A DNA stretch of 64,000 nt, taken from NCBI GenBank assembly GCA_029936815.1, contig JAPYRX010000002.1:62001-126000 (forward strand), read 5' to 3'. The notes beneath the pieces are model-generated. The model was given only the letters and a program-made list of their open reading frames with translations, was not told the DNA's origin and searched no databases. Every line of letters begins with the position of its first letter. Positions within the stretch are counted from its first letter, which is position 1. Position numbers and translations under genes: made by a program. Positions 19,812 through 30,703 of the stretch are shown in pieces. This stretch comes from Dehalococcoidia bacterium (lineage in GTDB: Bacteria; Chloroflexota; Dehalococcoidia; Lucifugimonadales; GCA-002694895).

Positions 19812-20926
19812 CAGTTAAATCTTGAAATATTAAATAAATCAATGTTGTATTCAGTTTGCCCTTCATTACATAAATCACTAATTATTTCTCCAATTACTGA
19901 GCTAAATTTAAATCCATGACCTGAGCAACAAGAAACTATTATACAATTTTCAGATGAAGGATGTTTGTCTAGTATAAAATCTTCGTCAGGTGTATTAGTA
20001 AACATGCACACTTCATAATTTTCACCTTTTTCGGTGTTTTTAAAATTATTAGAAAAATCTGCCAATATTTTTATATCTTCTGGTGTTATATTTTTATTGT
20101 ATTTATCAGGATGTATTTTTTCATTTAAGTGATTGAATATACCAATTTTCAAGCCGTTATTTCCATATTCAGGAAATCCATACCCATGATTATTCCCATC
20201 GTCTAAAATCCAAACAGGAAAATTATTTTTATCAAATAACGATTTGTTATTACTAGGAAACCAAGCTACAACTTGTCTTATAACAGATAAAGGAAGATTG
20301 GGAATATCAAACAAATTAATATTCCATGCTCCTCCGGCAATTACTAGTTTTTTTGTTTTATATGTTGTTTTAGTTGTTAATACTTCGATGTGAGAAATTT
20401 TATCATCCCATGAAAGAACTTTTTCATTGTAATTAATCATAGCTTCATTCTTAATTGCTAATTGTGTATGTGCTTTCACTGCTTTTTCAGGATCTAAAAA
20501 ACCTCCTTCTTTTAAGAACACTCCATTTAAATCATTAGACAATTCAAATCCTGGAAACTTTGAAATAATTTCTTGATTATTCATTTCTGTATATTCAAGG
20601 TTATGTTTTATCGCAGAATTCAATGTATTTTTGTATATAGGACTGTTTTTGTTACCAATATTAATAATGCCAGTCATATAAAGAATTTGTTCATTATATT
20701 CTTTTTCTAACTCTCTCCATAATTCAAAAGATCTTTTCGCGAGAGGTAGATACGAATCTCCTTCGTACAATCCCATTCTAATAATTCTTGATAAACCGTG
20801 ATAACTGCCATTATTATGTATCTGATCAAATTGTTCTAATCCGAGTACATTCAATCCTCTTTTTGCCAAATGAAACAATCCAGCACTTCCATGTGCTCCC
20901 ATACCTATGACTATAACGTCTAACAT
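19811..20926 (-). CDS. FAD-dependent oxidoreductase, sarcosine oxidase / N-methyltryptophan oxidase-like
   Basis: DVIVIGMGAHGSAGLFHLAKRGLNVLGLEQF, SRIIRMGLYEGDSYLPLAKRSFELWRELE. Confidence 0.85.
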   Translation of the reverse strand: MLDVIVIGMGAHGSAGLFHLAKRGLNVLGLEQFDQIHNNGSYHGLSRIIRMGLYEGDSYLPLAKRSFELWRELEKEYNEQILYMTGIINIGNKNSPIYKNTLNSAIKHNLEYTEMNNQEIISKFPGFELSNDLNGVFLKEGGFLDPEKAVKAHTQLAIKNEAMINYNEKVLSWDDKISHIEVLTTKTTYKTKKLVIAGGAWNINLFDIPNLPLSVIRQVVAWFPSNNKSLFDKNNFPVWILDDGNNHGYGFPEYGNNGLKIGIFNHLNEKIHPDKYNKNITPEDIKILADFSNNFKNTEKGENYEVCMFTNTPDEDFILDKHPSSENCIIVSCCSGHGFKFSSVIGEIISDLCNEGQTEYNIDLFNISRFN

Positions 20927-20928
20927 AT

Positions 20929-21996
20929 TTAAACATATCTCCTTAGAACTCTTTTATTTATTCGTGTCATTAATTCGTCTGCTATTGAACCTATACTTTC
21001 TGCTTGTTCATTTATATCTTGTCCGTATATTTCAACTTCAGTTCCAATGTTAACTTTATTTTTAAGACTATTTGGAATAATTATCATTGTCATATCCATA
21101 CAAATCCTACCTATTATTGTACATTTCTCTCCATCAATCTTCACAGTACCTCCATTGGAAAATCTTCTGTCTAATCCATCTGCATATCCTATAGGTAAAG
21201 TTGCTATTACATCTCCTTTTTTACCTTCAGCCGTTTTGCCGTATGATATAAAAGTATTAATGTTTAATGTTTTTAAAGAAATAATTTTGGTTTTCAATTT
21301 GAATACTGGTTTTAATAATTTTTTTAATGGAGTGTCGAAAAGAAGAATCCCATACATTGATATTCCCGGTCTTACAAAATTACTGTTGGTATATTTGAAA
21401 TATTTGAAAATCCCAGGGCTGTTTAAAATATGTATGAAAGATACATCTTTATTGTCTTCGTATTTTTTAAAGGAATTTATTTGTTGTAAGGTAAACTCAT
21501 CTTCATTTTCGTCAGCGCTTGATAGATGTGAAAATATTCCTTCAATGGTTCCTAATTTATTGTTAGTAATATGCTTTATTGCTTCTTCAGATTCTTCAGG
21601 GAAAAACCCTATTCGACCCATGCCAGTATCGATTTTTATATGAATCAAGGCTTTTTGGAAATTGTTTAACATTTCAAGATTTTCAATATCATTCCATGAA
21701 GATATCGTAATACTAAATCCGTTTTCTATTGCAAGTTTCAGATCATCTTTGTCATTATTCCCCATGATTAATATTTTATTATCCAATCCAAAATTCTTTA
21801 TTTCTAAAGCTTCTTGAAAATTTGCAACAGCAAATAATTTATATTTTTTTTGGCTTAGATATTTAGCTACTTCTATAGATCCTAATCCATAAGCATTTGC
21901 TTTAATTACTGGAATCGCTTTTTTATTCGTTAATTTTTCTATTTCATTTAAATTAAATTCTATATTTTTTAAATTTACTTCTAACCAACTTCTCAT
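20929..21996 (-). CDS. alr: Alanine racemase
   Basis: AIPVIKANAYGLGSIEVAKYL, HIKIDTGMGRIGF, RPGISMYG, GRICMDMTMI. Confidence 0.96.
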   Translation of the reverse strand: MRSWLEVNLKNIEFNLNEIEKLTNKKAIPVIKANAYGLGSIEVAKYLSQKKYKLFAVANFQEALEIKNFGLDNKILIMGNNDKDDLKLAIENGFSITISSWNDIENLEMLNNFQKALIHIKIDTGMGRIGFFPEESEEAIKHITNNKLGTIEGIFSHLSSADENEDEFTLQQINSFKKYEDNKDVSFIHILNSPGIFKYFKYTNSNFVRPGISMYGILLFDTPLKKLLKPVFKLKTKIISLKTLNINTFISYGKTAEGKKGDVIATLPIGYADGLDRRFSNGGTVKIDGEKCTIIGRICMDMTMIIIPNSLKNKVNIGTEVEIYGQDINEQAESIGSIADELMTRINKRVLRRYV

Positions 21997-21999
21997 AAA

Positions 22000-22827
22000 T
22001 TAACTCTCTGTGAATGGTCTGATGAATAATAGAATACCAACAACAAATAGTACTATTCCTAAAATCAATACAAATTTGCTAAGAGAAACCTTACCTGTGA
22101 ACATCGCACCTATATAACTTCCTATCATACCCGTTGAACCCATTGTTAGGAGTAAAGAGTAATTTACTTGTTGTAAATATGCATGCCCTACCCATCCCAT
22201 AATTCCTATGAAAAAACCAATGAACAAATTTGAGCCTGCTGCTTTTCTTGGATCTATTTGAAGTATGTAAATTATTGCAGGTAGCCTTATACTCCCCAAT
22301 ATTAATCCGACGGATCCGCCTAACAATCCTATACTCAGCCCCACTAAAGATTCTAGAATTATACGTGTAGTGGTAAATTTCCCATTTGAATTTTCTAAAT
22401 GAGAACCAAAGATATCACTCATTGTATTACCAGATTTTTTCCTTCCTAGTGCAACAAATTCGTATCCCTGCCATGCTACTAATAAACCTGCAAACATAAG
22501 TAAAAGATTTTCGGGTGCCACAAAAGATAGAAATCCTCCAAAGAAAGCACCTATACAAGCAGGGATGCCTAATATTAAAACTATTCGAATATCCACTCGT
22601 TTATTTCTTATATGTTGAATGGAACCTAAAAATGAAGATAAACTAGAAACTAGAATGTTTGTCCCAGCTGCTATCTTAGGGTTGATACCCATTAGTAACA
22701 TAATTGGAAGTCTAATTGTTCCAAGAGCAAGTCCGACAAAACCACCGAGTAATCCAACAATAAAAGATGTGAATCCTAAAATTAAAATTTCTATATTAAT
22801 TGATGCAGATAAATCCATTAAACTCAC
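22000..22827 (-). CDS. Sulfite exporter TauE/SafE family (UPF0721) membrane protein
   Basis: Duplicated GGFVGLALGTIRLPIMLLMGINPKIAAGTN / GGSVGLILGSIRLPAIIYILQIDPRKAAGSNL. Confidence 0.88.
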   Translation of the reverse strand: MSLMDLSASINIEILILGFTSFIVGLLGGFVGLALGTIRLPIMLLMGINPKIAAGTNILVSSLSSFLGSIQHIRNKRVDIRIVLILGIPACIGAFFGGFLSFVAPENLLLMFAGLLVAWQGYEFVALGRKKSGNTMSDIFGSHLENSNGKFTTTRIILESLVGLSIGLLGGSVGLILGSIRLPAIIYILQIDPRKAAGSNLFIGFFIGIMGWVGHAYLQQVNYSLLLTMGSTGMIGSYIGAMFTGKVSLSKFVLILGIVLFVVGILLFIRPFTES

Positions 22828-24188
22828 ATGATTTTTTCAAGAATTCCACTAGGCATGGTCAGTCTATTAATTAATTGATTTGAGGATTTATCAAATTTGA
22901 TATTTTCTCCAGGTAACCCATAACCTAATTTATCTGTATTTTTAAAAGTATCTTCATCTATATTTTTGAAAACACTCCATTCCGAGCGAGGGTTATGTGT
23001 ATCAGCAGAAAAACTTACTAATTTCGATCCTATATTTGCGATTACCATGTCTCCCCATCTACCTCTATAAATACCATTGTAATTTTTTGTTAATTCTTTA
23101 CCTTCGAATATTTCATTGTTGGAGTTATATAAAAAATCGAAAATTGTATCACTCAATTCTGTAGACAAGTTTGAATTAGTATTAGTGAATACTATAACTT
23201 GTATATCGTCCGACACACTGTTTTTTGATTTGGTAATAAATCCAGGATATCCTCCTCCATGACCAATTAAAAGTTTGTTTTTAATTGGTTCAATATCTAA
23301 TCCTAGCCCATATCCTATATTTCCATTTTTTCTGTCTGTACACCCATGAGATTTAATCATGGCTTTTTTTGATTCCCTATTTAATACACTTTTAGATGAT
23401 TCTAAATTTAAACTTGATAGAAATATTGCAATATCCTTAGTAGTAGACATAAATCCGGTTGCTGATGCATACGCATATGTTTTTGAGTGTTTGAAAACTT
23501 CTCTTTTATTTTCTCCAGGAAAAACCCTTCCATACCCATTGCTAAGAGCAGATGGGATATCATCTGGCAGATCAGAATATGTATGTTTCAAATTCAACGG
23601 AGCAATAATATTTTTATTCATAAAATCTCCATATTTTTCGCCAGAAATTTTTTCAATAATTGCACCCAATGTAGCATAGGCATGATTTGAATATTTAAAA
23701 GTTGATCCGTTTTCAAATATTATAGAATCTTCTGAAATTGTTGTTTGAATGTTTTTAGGAAAATTATGATTATCCCAATGATGAGTGTTCCCATCTCTGA
23801 AAATACCAGATTGATGAGATAATAATTGCCTAATGGTTATATTTTTATTGTTTGAAATTTTATTTTTTCCTTTGAACCAAGGTAGATAATAATTAACTGA
23901 ATCATCAATTTTAAGTTTCCCTTGTTCTTGTAATTGCATAATACCTACTGCGGTAAACATTTTTGAATGAGATGCTATTCTAAATATAGCGTTTTCATCT
24001 ATTCTTATTTTTTTGTCTAAATCACTATACCCGAACGATTTAGAATAAATCGGATTACCCTTATGAGCAATACAAATATTTAGTCCGGGAACATTTCCGT
24101 ATTGAATTTTCATTGGTACCCAAACGTCTAAAATATTTGATATAGATTTTATGTTGAACTTTATTTTCGAATTCATTGTATTCCTCAA
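22824..24188 (-). CDS. Serine hydrolase, beta-lactamase/penicillin-binding family (class C-like)
   Basis: RIASHSKMFTAVGIMQLQEQGKLKIDDSV (SxxK), YSNHAYATLG (YxN), GHGGGYPGF. Confidence 0.9.
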   Translation of the reverse strand: MRNTMNSKIKFNIKSISNILDVWVPMKIQYGNVPGLNICIAHKGNPIYSKSFGYSDLDKKIRIDENAIFRIASHSKMFTAVGIMQLQEQGKLKIDDSVNYYLPWFKGKNKISNNKNITIRQLLSHQSGIFRDGNTHHWDNHNFPKNIQTTISEDSIIFENGSTFKYSNHAYATLGAIIEKISGEKYGDFMNKNIIAPLNLKHTYSDLPDDIPSALSNGYGRVFPGENKREVFKHSKTYAYASATGFMSTTKDIAIFLSSLNLESSKSVLNRESKKAMIKSHGCTDRKNGNIGYGLGLDIEPIKNKLLIGHGGGYPGFITKSKNSVSDDIQVIVFTNTNSNLSTELSDTIFDFLYNSNNEIFEGKELTKNYNGIYRGRWGDMVIANIGSKLVSFSADTHNPRSEWSVFKNIDEDTFKNTDKLGYGLPGENIKFDKSSNQLINRLTMPSGILEKIM

Positions 24189-24196
24189 TTTAACTT

Positions 24197-24268
24197 TGAG
24201 CCGGGAGGGATTCGAACCCTCGACCTAATGATTAAGAGTCATTTGCTCTACCCCTGAGCTACCGGCCC
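24197..24268 (-). tRNA. tRNA-Lys (CTT)
   Basis: Reverse complement GGGCCGGTAGCTCAGGGGTAGAGCAAATGACTCTTAATCATTAGGTCGAGGGTTCGAATCCCTCCCGGCTCA. Confidence 0.95.
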
Positions 24269-24333
24269 GTATAATATGTATTTGTAATTGTATTAAATAA
24301 ATTAATTCTTTGTTGTGATATTATCTAATAAAT

Positions 24334-25137
24334 ATGAGTAGACGTATATATGCAAAAAAATCATTAAGTCAAAATTTCTTGATAGACACGAAAATTAAAA
24401 GTAAAATTATTGAATGTTTGGATTTAAATCACAATGATATTGTTGTAGAAATCGGACCCGGTAGAGGGGCTTTGACTGAAAGGATTTATAATAATGTTAA
24501 TAAATTTTTTGGTATCGAGTTAGATGACGATCTTTATTCGTATTTGCAATTGAAATACCAAAACGAAAATATAGAAATTATTAATGATGATGCAAGAAAA
24601 ATTGATATATCTGATTTTATTAAGAATGACATAGAATACAAATTGGTTGGCAATTTGCCATACAAGTCAGCTAATAAAATAATATTAAATTTTTTAAATT
24701 CTCTTCCTAAACCTAAGTTTATGATCGTAATGGTTCAACTTGAGGTTGCAAAACGTATTATTGGAGACGAGAAATTCAGAGGATTTTTAACAGTATTAAT
24801 TGGAATATATTGTAAATCGGAAATTTTATTTAAAGTGAAACCAACTTCATTTAAACCAAAACCAAAAGTAAATTCTGCAGTTATAAAATTAGTGCCTTAT
24901 GATACTCCAAAAGTCGATGATGAAAATATTGAAGGATTCATGGATTTTGTTGCCAAAAGTTTTGTAAGTAGACGAAAAACTGTTTTAAATAGTATTGCAG
25001 CTGGCAACAAAATTTCAAAAGACATAGTGACTCAACTATTGAATTCATTGCAAATTAACAAAGAATTTAGACCTCAAAATTTAGAATTAGATCAATGGTT
25101 AGAATTATATTATCTTTACAAAAACAGATATGAATAA
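24334..25137 (+). CDS. rsmA: 16S rRNA dimethyladenosine transferase (RsmA/KsgA)
   Basis: AKKSLSQNFLID, VEIGPGRGALTE, VGNLPYKSANKI. Confidence 0.96.
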   Translation: MSRRIYAKKSLSQNFLIDTKIKSKIIECLDLNHNDIVVEIGPGRGALTERIYNNVNKFFGIELDDDLYSYLQLKYQNENIEIINDDARKIDISDFIKNDIEYKLVGNLPYKSANKIILNFLNSLPKPKFMIVMVQLEVAKRIIGDEKFRGFLTVLIGIYCKSEILFKVKPTSFKPKPKVNSAVIKLVPYDTPKVDDENIEGFMDFVAKSFVSRRKTVLNSIAAGNKISKDIVTQLLNSLQINKEFRPQNLELDQWLELYYLYKNRYE

Positions 25138-25984
25138 AAAAACAATTATTAAATCTCCAGCAAAAATAAATTTGACGTTAGAAGTAATAAGAAAGTACAA
25201 AGATGATTTTCATGAAATAAAATCAGTTGTTATGAATTTTGATTTACATGATGAAATTGGGCTGGAAAAATCTGAAATATTTGAAATTATTACTAATTCA
25301 AATATTCCTCAAAATGAAAACTTGATATATAAATCATATTTATTCTTAAAAGAAAAATTTGGCGATTTACCTACAAAAATTTATTTAAAAAAAAATATTC
25401 CACTAGATTCAGGATTAGGTGGAGGAAGTAGTAACGCTGCCAATTTTTTAAAAGCAATGAATCAGTTATGGGAACTTGATTTAAACAATAATTATTTAGA
25501 GAAAATCGGAAAAAAAATCGGATCAGATGTTAATTTGTTTTTTCACCCTGGTATAAATCTTTTGAAAAACACTGGTTCAGATACTGTGAACATACATGCT
25601 AATCTAAAAGGGTCACTTATTATTTTTCACGACGATATTCAGATACCAAAAAAGACTTTTAAAGCTTATAATATTATCAAACCTTCAAGTTTCACTGATG
25701 GTACTATTAGTGAGCAAGTAATTGAATTTATAAAAGATCAATCTATTAATTTAACGGAAATTAATTGTTTTAATGTTTTTAATGAATATATAAATATACT
25801 TTACCCAGACTTACTTGAATTCAAACATTATTTGACTAGATTGATTGGGAAAAATATTCATATGTCAGGAAGTGGAAAATCTTTATTTTGCTTGTTTGAG
25901 GATTTGGAAAAAGCAAAATATATTTATAATAATATTGAAATTAAAAATTATAAAAAAATATTAACCAATTCATGGAAGGAATAG
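25130..25984 (+). CDS. ispE: 4-diphosphocytidyl-2-C-methyl-D-erythritol kinase
   Basis: SPAKINLTLEV, IPLDSGLGGGSSNAANFL, MSGSGKSLFCLF. Confidence 0.95.
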   Translation: MNKKTIIKSPAKINLTLEVIRKYKDDFHEIKSVVMNFDLHDEIGLEKSEIFEIITNSNIPQNENLIYKSYLFLKEKFGDLPTKIYLKKNIPLDSGLGGGSSNAANFLKAMNQLWELDLNNNYLEKIGKKIGSDVNLFFHPGINLLKNTGSDTVNIHANLKGSLIIFHDDIQIPKKTFKAYNIIKPSSFTDGTISEQVIEFIKDQSINLTEINCFNVFNEYINILYPDLLEFKHYLTRLIGKNIHMSGSGKSLFCLFEDLEKAKYIYNNIEIKNYKKILTNSWKE

Positions 25985-26356
25985 ATGGGAGATATACTTG
26001 TCCCAAGCTTATTTAGCGGAGTTATATTAGCATTTATGTACGTGAATTTATTTTTGGCATCCTCATTTATAAATTTGAAAAAAGATAATACACTAGACGC
26101 GAAAGTTAATCCCAAAATTATTTTTTTAAGCGTAATGCTTATCTACCCTGTTTGTGCTGGGTTATCTTTTCTAATTGCCTTAATATATCTCGCAATAGAC
26201 AATTATTTGATTTTTAGTTTTTTGATTATTACATTAAGTTTAATAGTATCTTTTGGAAGTTATATTTTATTTAAATTATTAAGGATAGTATTAATGGGAT
26301 GTTTTGGATTTTTGCTTTTAAATTTGCTTTTACTTCCTTTTATGATCAATGCTTAG
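25985..26356 (+). CDS. Small integral membrane protein of unknown function
   Basis: 123 aa, several hydrophobic segments, tightly packed after ispE. Confidence 0.6.
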   Translation: MGDILVPSLFSGVILAFMYVNLFLASSFINLKKDNTLDAKVNPKIIFLSVMLIYPVCAGLSFLIALIYLAIDNYLIFSFLIITLSLIVSFGSYILFKLLRIVLMGCFGFLLLNLLLLPFMINA

Positions 26357-26365
26357 GATACAATT

Positions 26366-27079
26366 TTGATTTTGGATTTACATTTACATACATTGTTAGG
26401 AAGTAGTGATAGTAGCCTAACTATCGAACAGGCAGCAGAGAAATTAATAGAACGAGGCCTTGATGGAGCATGCCTGACTGAACATAGCAGTATATGGGAG
26501 AAAAAATCGGATCAAATAGAAGATGTGTTCTCGCAATTTAATTTGAAAATCTTTAGAGGTTTAGAAATCACAACAAACTACGGGCATATTATTTCTATAG
26601 GATTTGAACAATATATACCTGGATCGCACGATATTGAATTATTAAGAAAATTTTCTACAGATCACAATGCATTTCTAATATCAGCCCATCCTGCTAGAAG
26701 ATTGTTTGGCAAAGAAAAATTTCAACAAAATTTGTTGTATAAGGGAAGGGAATATATTCCTAGTATTGATGAATTTTCATCTAATATATTGTTTAAATTT
26801 GTGGATGGAGTGGAAGTGTTAAATGGGGGCAATAATTTAGAAGAAAACAATTTTGCTTTTGAAGCAGCAAAATTGAATGGCAAGATAATGACTGGAGGAA
26901 GTGATGCTCATTCAGAATCAGGAGTGGGTATATTTGCAACAAAATTTTCTTTTGAAACCAATGAAATAAATGAAATAGTTAATCAGCTTAAAAGTAATCA
27001 AGTACAGCCAGTTTTATGGAAAGATAATAAATGGATTGCGGTAGATGAACAATATTACAAGGAACATAATATTCAATGA
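26366..27079 (+). CDS. PHP-domain metal-dependent phosphoesterase
   Basis: LDLHLHTLLGSSDSSLTIEQ, CLTEHSS, ISAHPARR, GGSDAHSESGVG. Confidence 0.88.
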   Translation: MILDLHLHTLLGSSDSSLTIEQAAEKLIERGLDGACLTEHSSIWEKKSDQIEDVFSQFNLKIFRGLEITTNYGHIISIGFEQYIPGSHDIELLRKFSTDHNAFLISAHPARRLFGKEKFQQNLLYKGREYIPSIDEFSSNILFKFVDGVEVLNGGNNLEENNFAFEAAKLNGKIMTGGSDAHSESGVGIFATKFSFETNEINEIVNQLKSNQVQPVLWKDNKWIAVDEQYYKEHNIQ

Positions 27080-29844
27080 AATTAAATCATAGAATTGAAT
27101 TTGTACGATCTGTTATTTCTATTGATCTTGAAACTACAGGTCTTTCTCAAGAAAAAGATAAAATCATTGAAATTGGTGCTGTGAAATATGACCAGAGTGG
27201 GATTAAATTGTCAGAATTTGAAACCTATACGAATCCTGAGATAAATATTAGTATTTTTGTTGAAAAACTTACTGGAATTTCTAACAAAGATGTGAATGAA
27301 TCTCCTTTATTTACAGAAATATCTGAAAGCCTAGAAACATTTTTATCTGATTCTATAATTATTGGGCATAACGTAGGTTTTGACAAAGGATTTTTAAATA
27401 AAAATGGTTTAGATTTGGAAAATGTTTTTATAGATACATGGAGATTGGCACAAATTCTTTTACCAGATTTGCAAGATTTGTCTCTAGGAGGCATATGTAA
27501 GTATATTGGAATTGAACAACAAAATGCTCACAGGGCAAAATATGACGCCCAACATACTATGGAAGTATTCATATTTTTGTTGAATAAATTTGATAACTTA
27601 GATCCGAAATTAAAAACTGCTGTAAAAAATACAATTCTTAAAAATGATAAGGAGTTATATTTTTTATTTAATTCTTTGATGAAAGATTACGAATATAAAA
27701 ACGAATTTTTTTCACTTTTAGAATTAATATCAAGTGATAAAAAAAATTCTTCTACAACATATAGTAAAAATCTAAATGAAAATCATGTTGATGAAGTGTT
27801 TCGTGAACAAAATGAAATTCTCAAATCCTTATTGCCGGATTTTTCATATAGAAAACAACAGCACGAAATGTCTAAACTAGTTTTTGAATCAATAAATGAA
27901 AAACGAAAAATAGCAGTTGAAGCGGGAACAGGTGTAGGCAAATCCTTAGCTTATTTATTACCAGCAGCTATATATTCTTTAAATACTTCTAAAAAAGTTA
28001 TTATTTCTACTAATACTATTAATTTGCAAGAGCAACTTTATTCCAAAGATCTGCCAATTATTAATAAGATATTAAAGCAAATTGATTTACACGGAGCTGA
28101 AATAAATTTTTGCACATTAAAAGGAAGAGATAATTATTTGTGTCTTAATACATTGTCAAATCAATTAATTGAAGATAATGAAGATGTAGAATATGGGCGG
28201 TTTTTGGCAAAAATCATAGTTTGGCTTGCTAAAACTGATAATGGTGATAAATCTGAATTAGGATTAAGTAATTATGTAGACATTAATTATTGGAGAAGAG
28301 TAACCCATAAAAATAGTAATTGCTTTGGTAAAAATTCCGGATGCTTTTTATATGAATCTAAATTAATAGCTGAAACAAGTAATATCATTGTTGTTAATCA
28401 CGCTCTATTGATGACCGATATTAAATCTATAAATAACTTGATACCAAATTATGAAATACTAATTATAGATGAAGCACATAATTTAGAAGATGTAGCATCA
28501 CAGCATTTGGGATGGAAAATTGATGAAAGAGAAATTAGGGATTTGATACGATTAGATATTGGGAAAATCAATATTTTGGATACGATAGAAAAAATCTTAA
28601 GAAAAGAATTTAAAGGTCCCAATAACACTGAATATGAACAAAAAGTCAATTTGTATGCAAACAAACTGAAAACTTTTTCTGAAGAATCAGAATTAAAACT
28701 AAAAGATTTTATAAACTCAATTAATATTGCTATAAATTCTGAAGGTACAAAAAATATTGGGCATAAGACTTTAAGAGTTAGTAGTAATGGAAACTTAAGT
28801 AATAAAATTTTGATCTCACAACAATGGAATGAATTCAAACTGTATTGTGATAAATTATCTACAGAATTTTTGAACTCTTTTAGGCATATGAAAAAAACAA
28901 TACAGGAAAATAAATTGTTGATTGATAATTTGAATGATATGTATTTGCAGTGGATAGAAAATTATTCAGTAATAAAATTACAATTGGATGATATGTTTTT
29001 AAATAATTTAGAGGAGAATGTTTTTTGGATCGAAAACAATGAACAATTTAATAATAATGTTTTTTTATGCTCTCCAATTGATGTTTCGCAATTACTTAAC
29101 GAAAAATTATTCTCTAATTTAGATAGCGTAATTCTGACTAGCGCAACATTAAATTCGAATGATAATTTCAATCATATAAAACAAACAACTGGCTTGGACT
29201 TCGATATTTCTAAAACATACGGTTCGCCATTTGATTATGATAATTCAGTAGATATAATTATGCCTCAATCTATTCCGGAACCTAATTCTGAACATTATTT
29301 AGAAGAAATAAATAAAATTATTTATGAATATGTTTATGATACTGGAGGAAAAGCAATGGCTTTATTTACTTCATATAAAGCTTTAAGAGATTCAAGTAAA
29401 ATACTAAAAGAAAAATTAGCCGAACATGATATAAATGTTTTGGCACAAGGAATTGATGGATCTCCATATCAGATAATCAAACGATTCAAAAGAAATCCTA
29501 ATTCACTAATATTAGGTACTTCTAGTTTTTGGGAAGGAGTAGATATTGATAATGGTTCCTTAAATTTGTTAATTATTACCAAATTACCTTTTGATGTTCC
29601 AACTCATCCATTATTTCAAGCTAGATCTGAAAAATATAAAAATTCATTTTATAATTATTCAATTCCAAGAGCAATTATAAAATTTAAACAGGGTTTTGGA
29701 AGATTGATTAGAAATGAAAACGATTTTGGTAAAGTATTGTTATTAGATTCTAGGATTAACACAAAACAATACGGGAAACTATTTATAAATTCATTACCTG
29801 GCGGGAAAATAGATTACAAACAACAAGATTATTTTTTTGATTAA
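27076..29844 (+). CDS. dinG: Exonuclease (DnaQ-like)-DinG family helicase fusion
   Basis: N-terminal SIDLETTGLSQEKDKIIEIGAV exonuclease motif; AVEAGTGVGKSLAYLLP, DEAHNLEDVA, LGTSSFWEGVDI, QGFGRLIRNE. Confidence 0.92.
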   Translation: MKLNHRIEFVRSVISIDLETTGLSQEKDKIIEIGAVKYDQSGIKLSEFETYTNPEINISIFVEKLTGISNKDVNESPLFTEISESLETFLSDSIIIGHNVGFDKGFLNKNGLDLENVFIDTWRLAQILLPDLQDLSLGGICKYIGIEQQNAHRAKYDAQHTMEVFIFLLNKFDNLDPKLKTAVKNTILKNDKELYFLFNSLMKDYEYKNEFFSLLELISSDKKNSSTTYSKNLNENHVDEVFREQNEILKSLLPDFSYRKQQHEMSKLVFESINEKRKIAVEAGTGVGKSLAYLLPAAIYSLNTSKKVIISTNTINLQEQLYSKDLPIINKILKQIDLHGAEINFCTLKGRDNYLCLNTLSNQLIEDNEDVEYGRFLAKIIVWLAKTDNGDKSELGLSNYVDINYWRRVTHKNSNCFGKNSGCFLYESKLIAETSNIIVVNHALLMTDIKSINNLIPNYEILIIDEAHNLEDVASQHLGWKIDEREIRDLIRLDIGKINILDTIEKILRKEFKGPNNTEYEQKVNLYANKLKTFSEESELKLKDFINSINIAINSEGTKNIGHKTLRVSSNGNLSNKILISQQWNEFKLYCDKLSTEFLNSFRHMKKTIQENKLLIDNLNDMYLQWIENYSVIKLQLDDMFLNNLEENVFWIENNEQFNNNVFLCSPIDVSQLLNEKLFSNLDSVILTSATLNSNDNFNHIKQTTGLDFDISKTYGSPFDYDNSVDIIMPQSIPEPNSEHYLEEINKIIYEYVYDTGGKAMALFTSYKALRDSSKILKEKLAEHDINVLAQGIDGSPYQIIKRFKRNPNSLILGTSSFWEGVDIDNGSLNLLIITKLPFDVPTHPLFQARSEKYKNSFYNYSIPRAIIKFKQGFGRLIRNENDFGKVLLLDSRINTKQYGKLFINSLPGGKIDYKQQDYFFD

Positions 29845-30680
29845 TGAATAAAATTAAAATAAATGAAGATATAGATTTACGCAACACTCTTTTCAGTGGA
29901 CAAGCTTTTAGATGGTATCTTAAAGATGATTGGTATTATGGATACATAAACAATTCGTTTATAAAAATTAGAATCATAGATAAACATATGGAGTACGAAA
30001 GTTGTATGGGAAAACCTTGTGAATCCGAAATAATAGAATATTTCAATTTGAAGCTTACTTACAAAAAAATATTTTCAAAAATAGAAGATAAGTATTGTCT
30101 GTTAGCTTACAAAGAATTAAATGGATTGAAAATATTAAATCAAGATCCTTGGGAATGTTTAATTTCATTTATAATATCTGCTTGGTCAAATGTCCCTAAA
30201 ATATCAAAAACTATTAATGATTTATGTGTTGAATTAGGAGATAAACAAGTTATTGGAGACGAAATAGGGTATACCTTTCCTTCCCCAAGTATTATTTCTA
30301 CAAAAAATGAAAAAATTTTAAGAAAATTCGGATTGGGGTATAGATCTAAATATGTTTTGAATACTTCAAGATTACTTTCTGAAAATTTAAATATTATATA
30401 TGAATTGTTTGAAAAAACTTACGATGAGGCGTTAAATGTGTTACTAGAATTTCCTGGAGTTGGGGATAAAGTAGCTAATTGTGTTTTAATTTATTCTTTG
30501 AAAAAACACTTTGCATTTCCTGTTGATTTGTGGGTAGATAGAATACTTGTTCAAGATTATGGGATTGATAAAAAAATGCCGTTGATTAAAAAAAGGAAAT
30601 GGGCTCAGAATTATTTTGGGGATCATGCAGGAATTATTCAACACTTTCTTTTTCATTACAAAAGGAAGTATAATCAATAA
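29844..30680 (+). CDS. 8-oxoguanine DNA glycosylase (OGG-type, HhH-GPD)
   Basis: LFSGQAFRW, DPWECLISFIISAWSNVPKI, LLEFPGVGDKVANCVLIYSLKKHFAFPVDLWVDR. Confidence 0.88.
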   Translation: MNKIKINEDIDLRNTLFSGQAFRWYLKDDWYYGYINNSFIKIRIIDKHMEYESCMGKPCESEIIEYFNLKLTYKKIFSKIEDKYCLLAYKELNGLKILNQDPWECLISFIISAWSNVPKISKTINDLCVELGDKQVIGDEIGYTFPSPSIISTKNEKILRKFGLGYRSKYVLNTSRLLSENLNIIYELFEKTYDEALNVLLEFPGVGDKVANCVLIYSLKKHFAFPVDLWVDRILVQDYGIDKKMPLIKKRKWAQNYFGDHAGIIQHFLFHYKRKYNQ

Positions 30681-30703
30681 AATAAATTATGAGGGTTAAA
30701 CAA

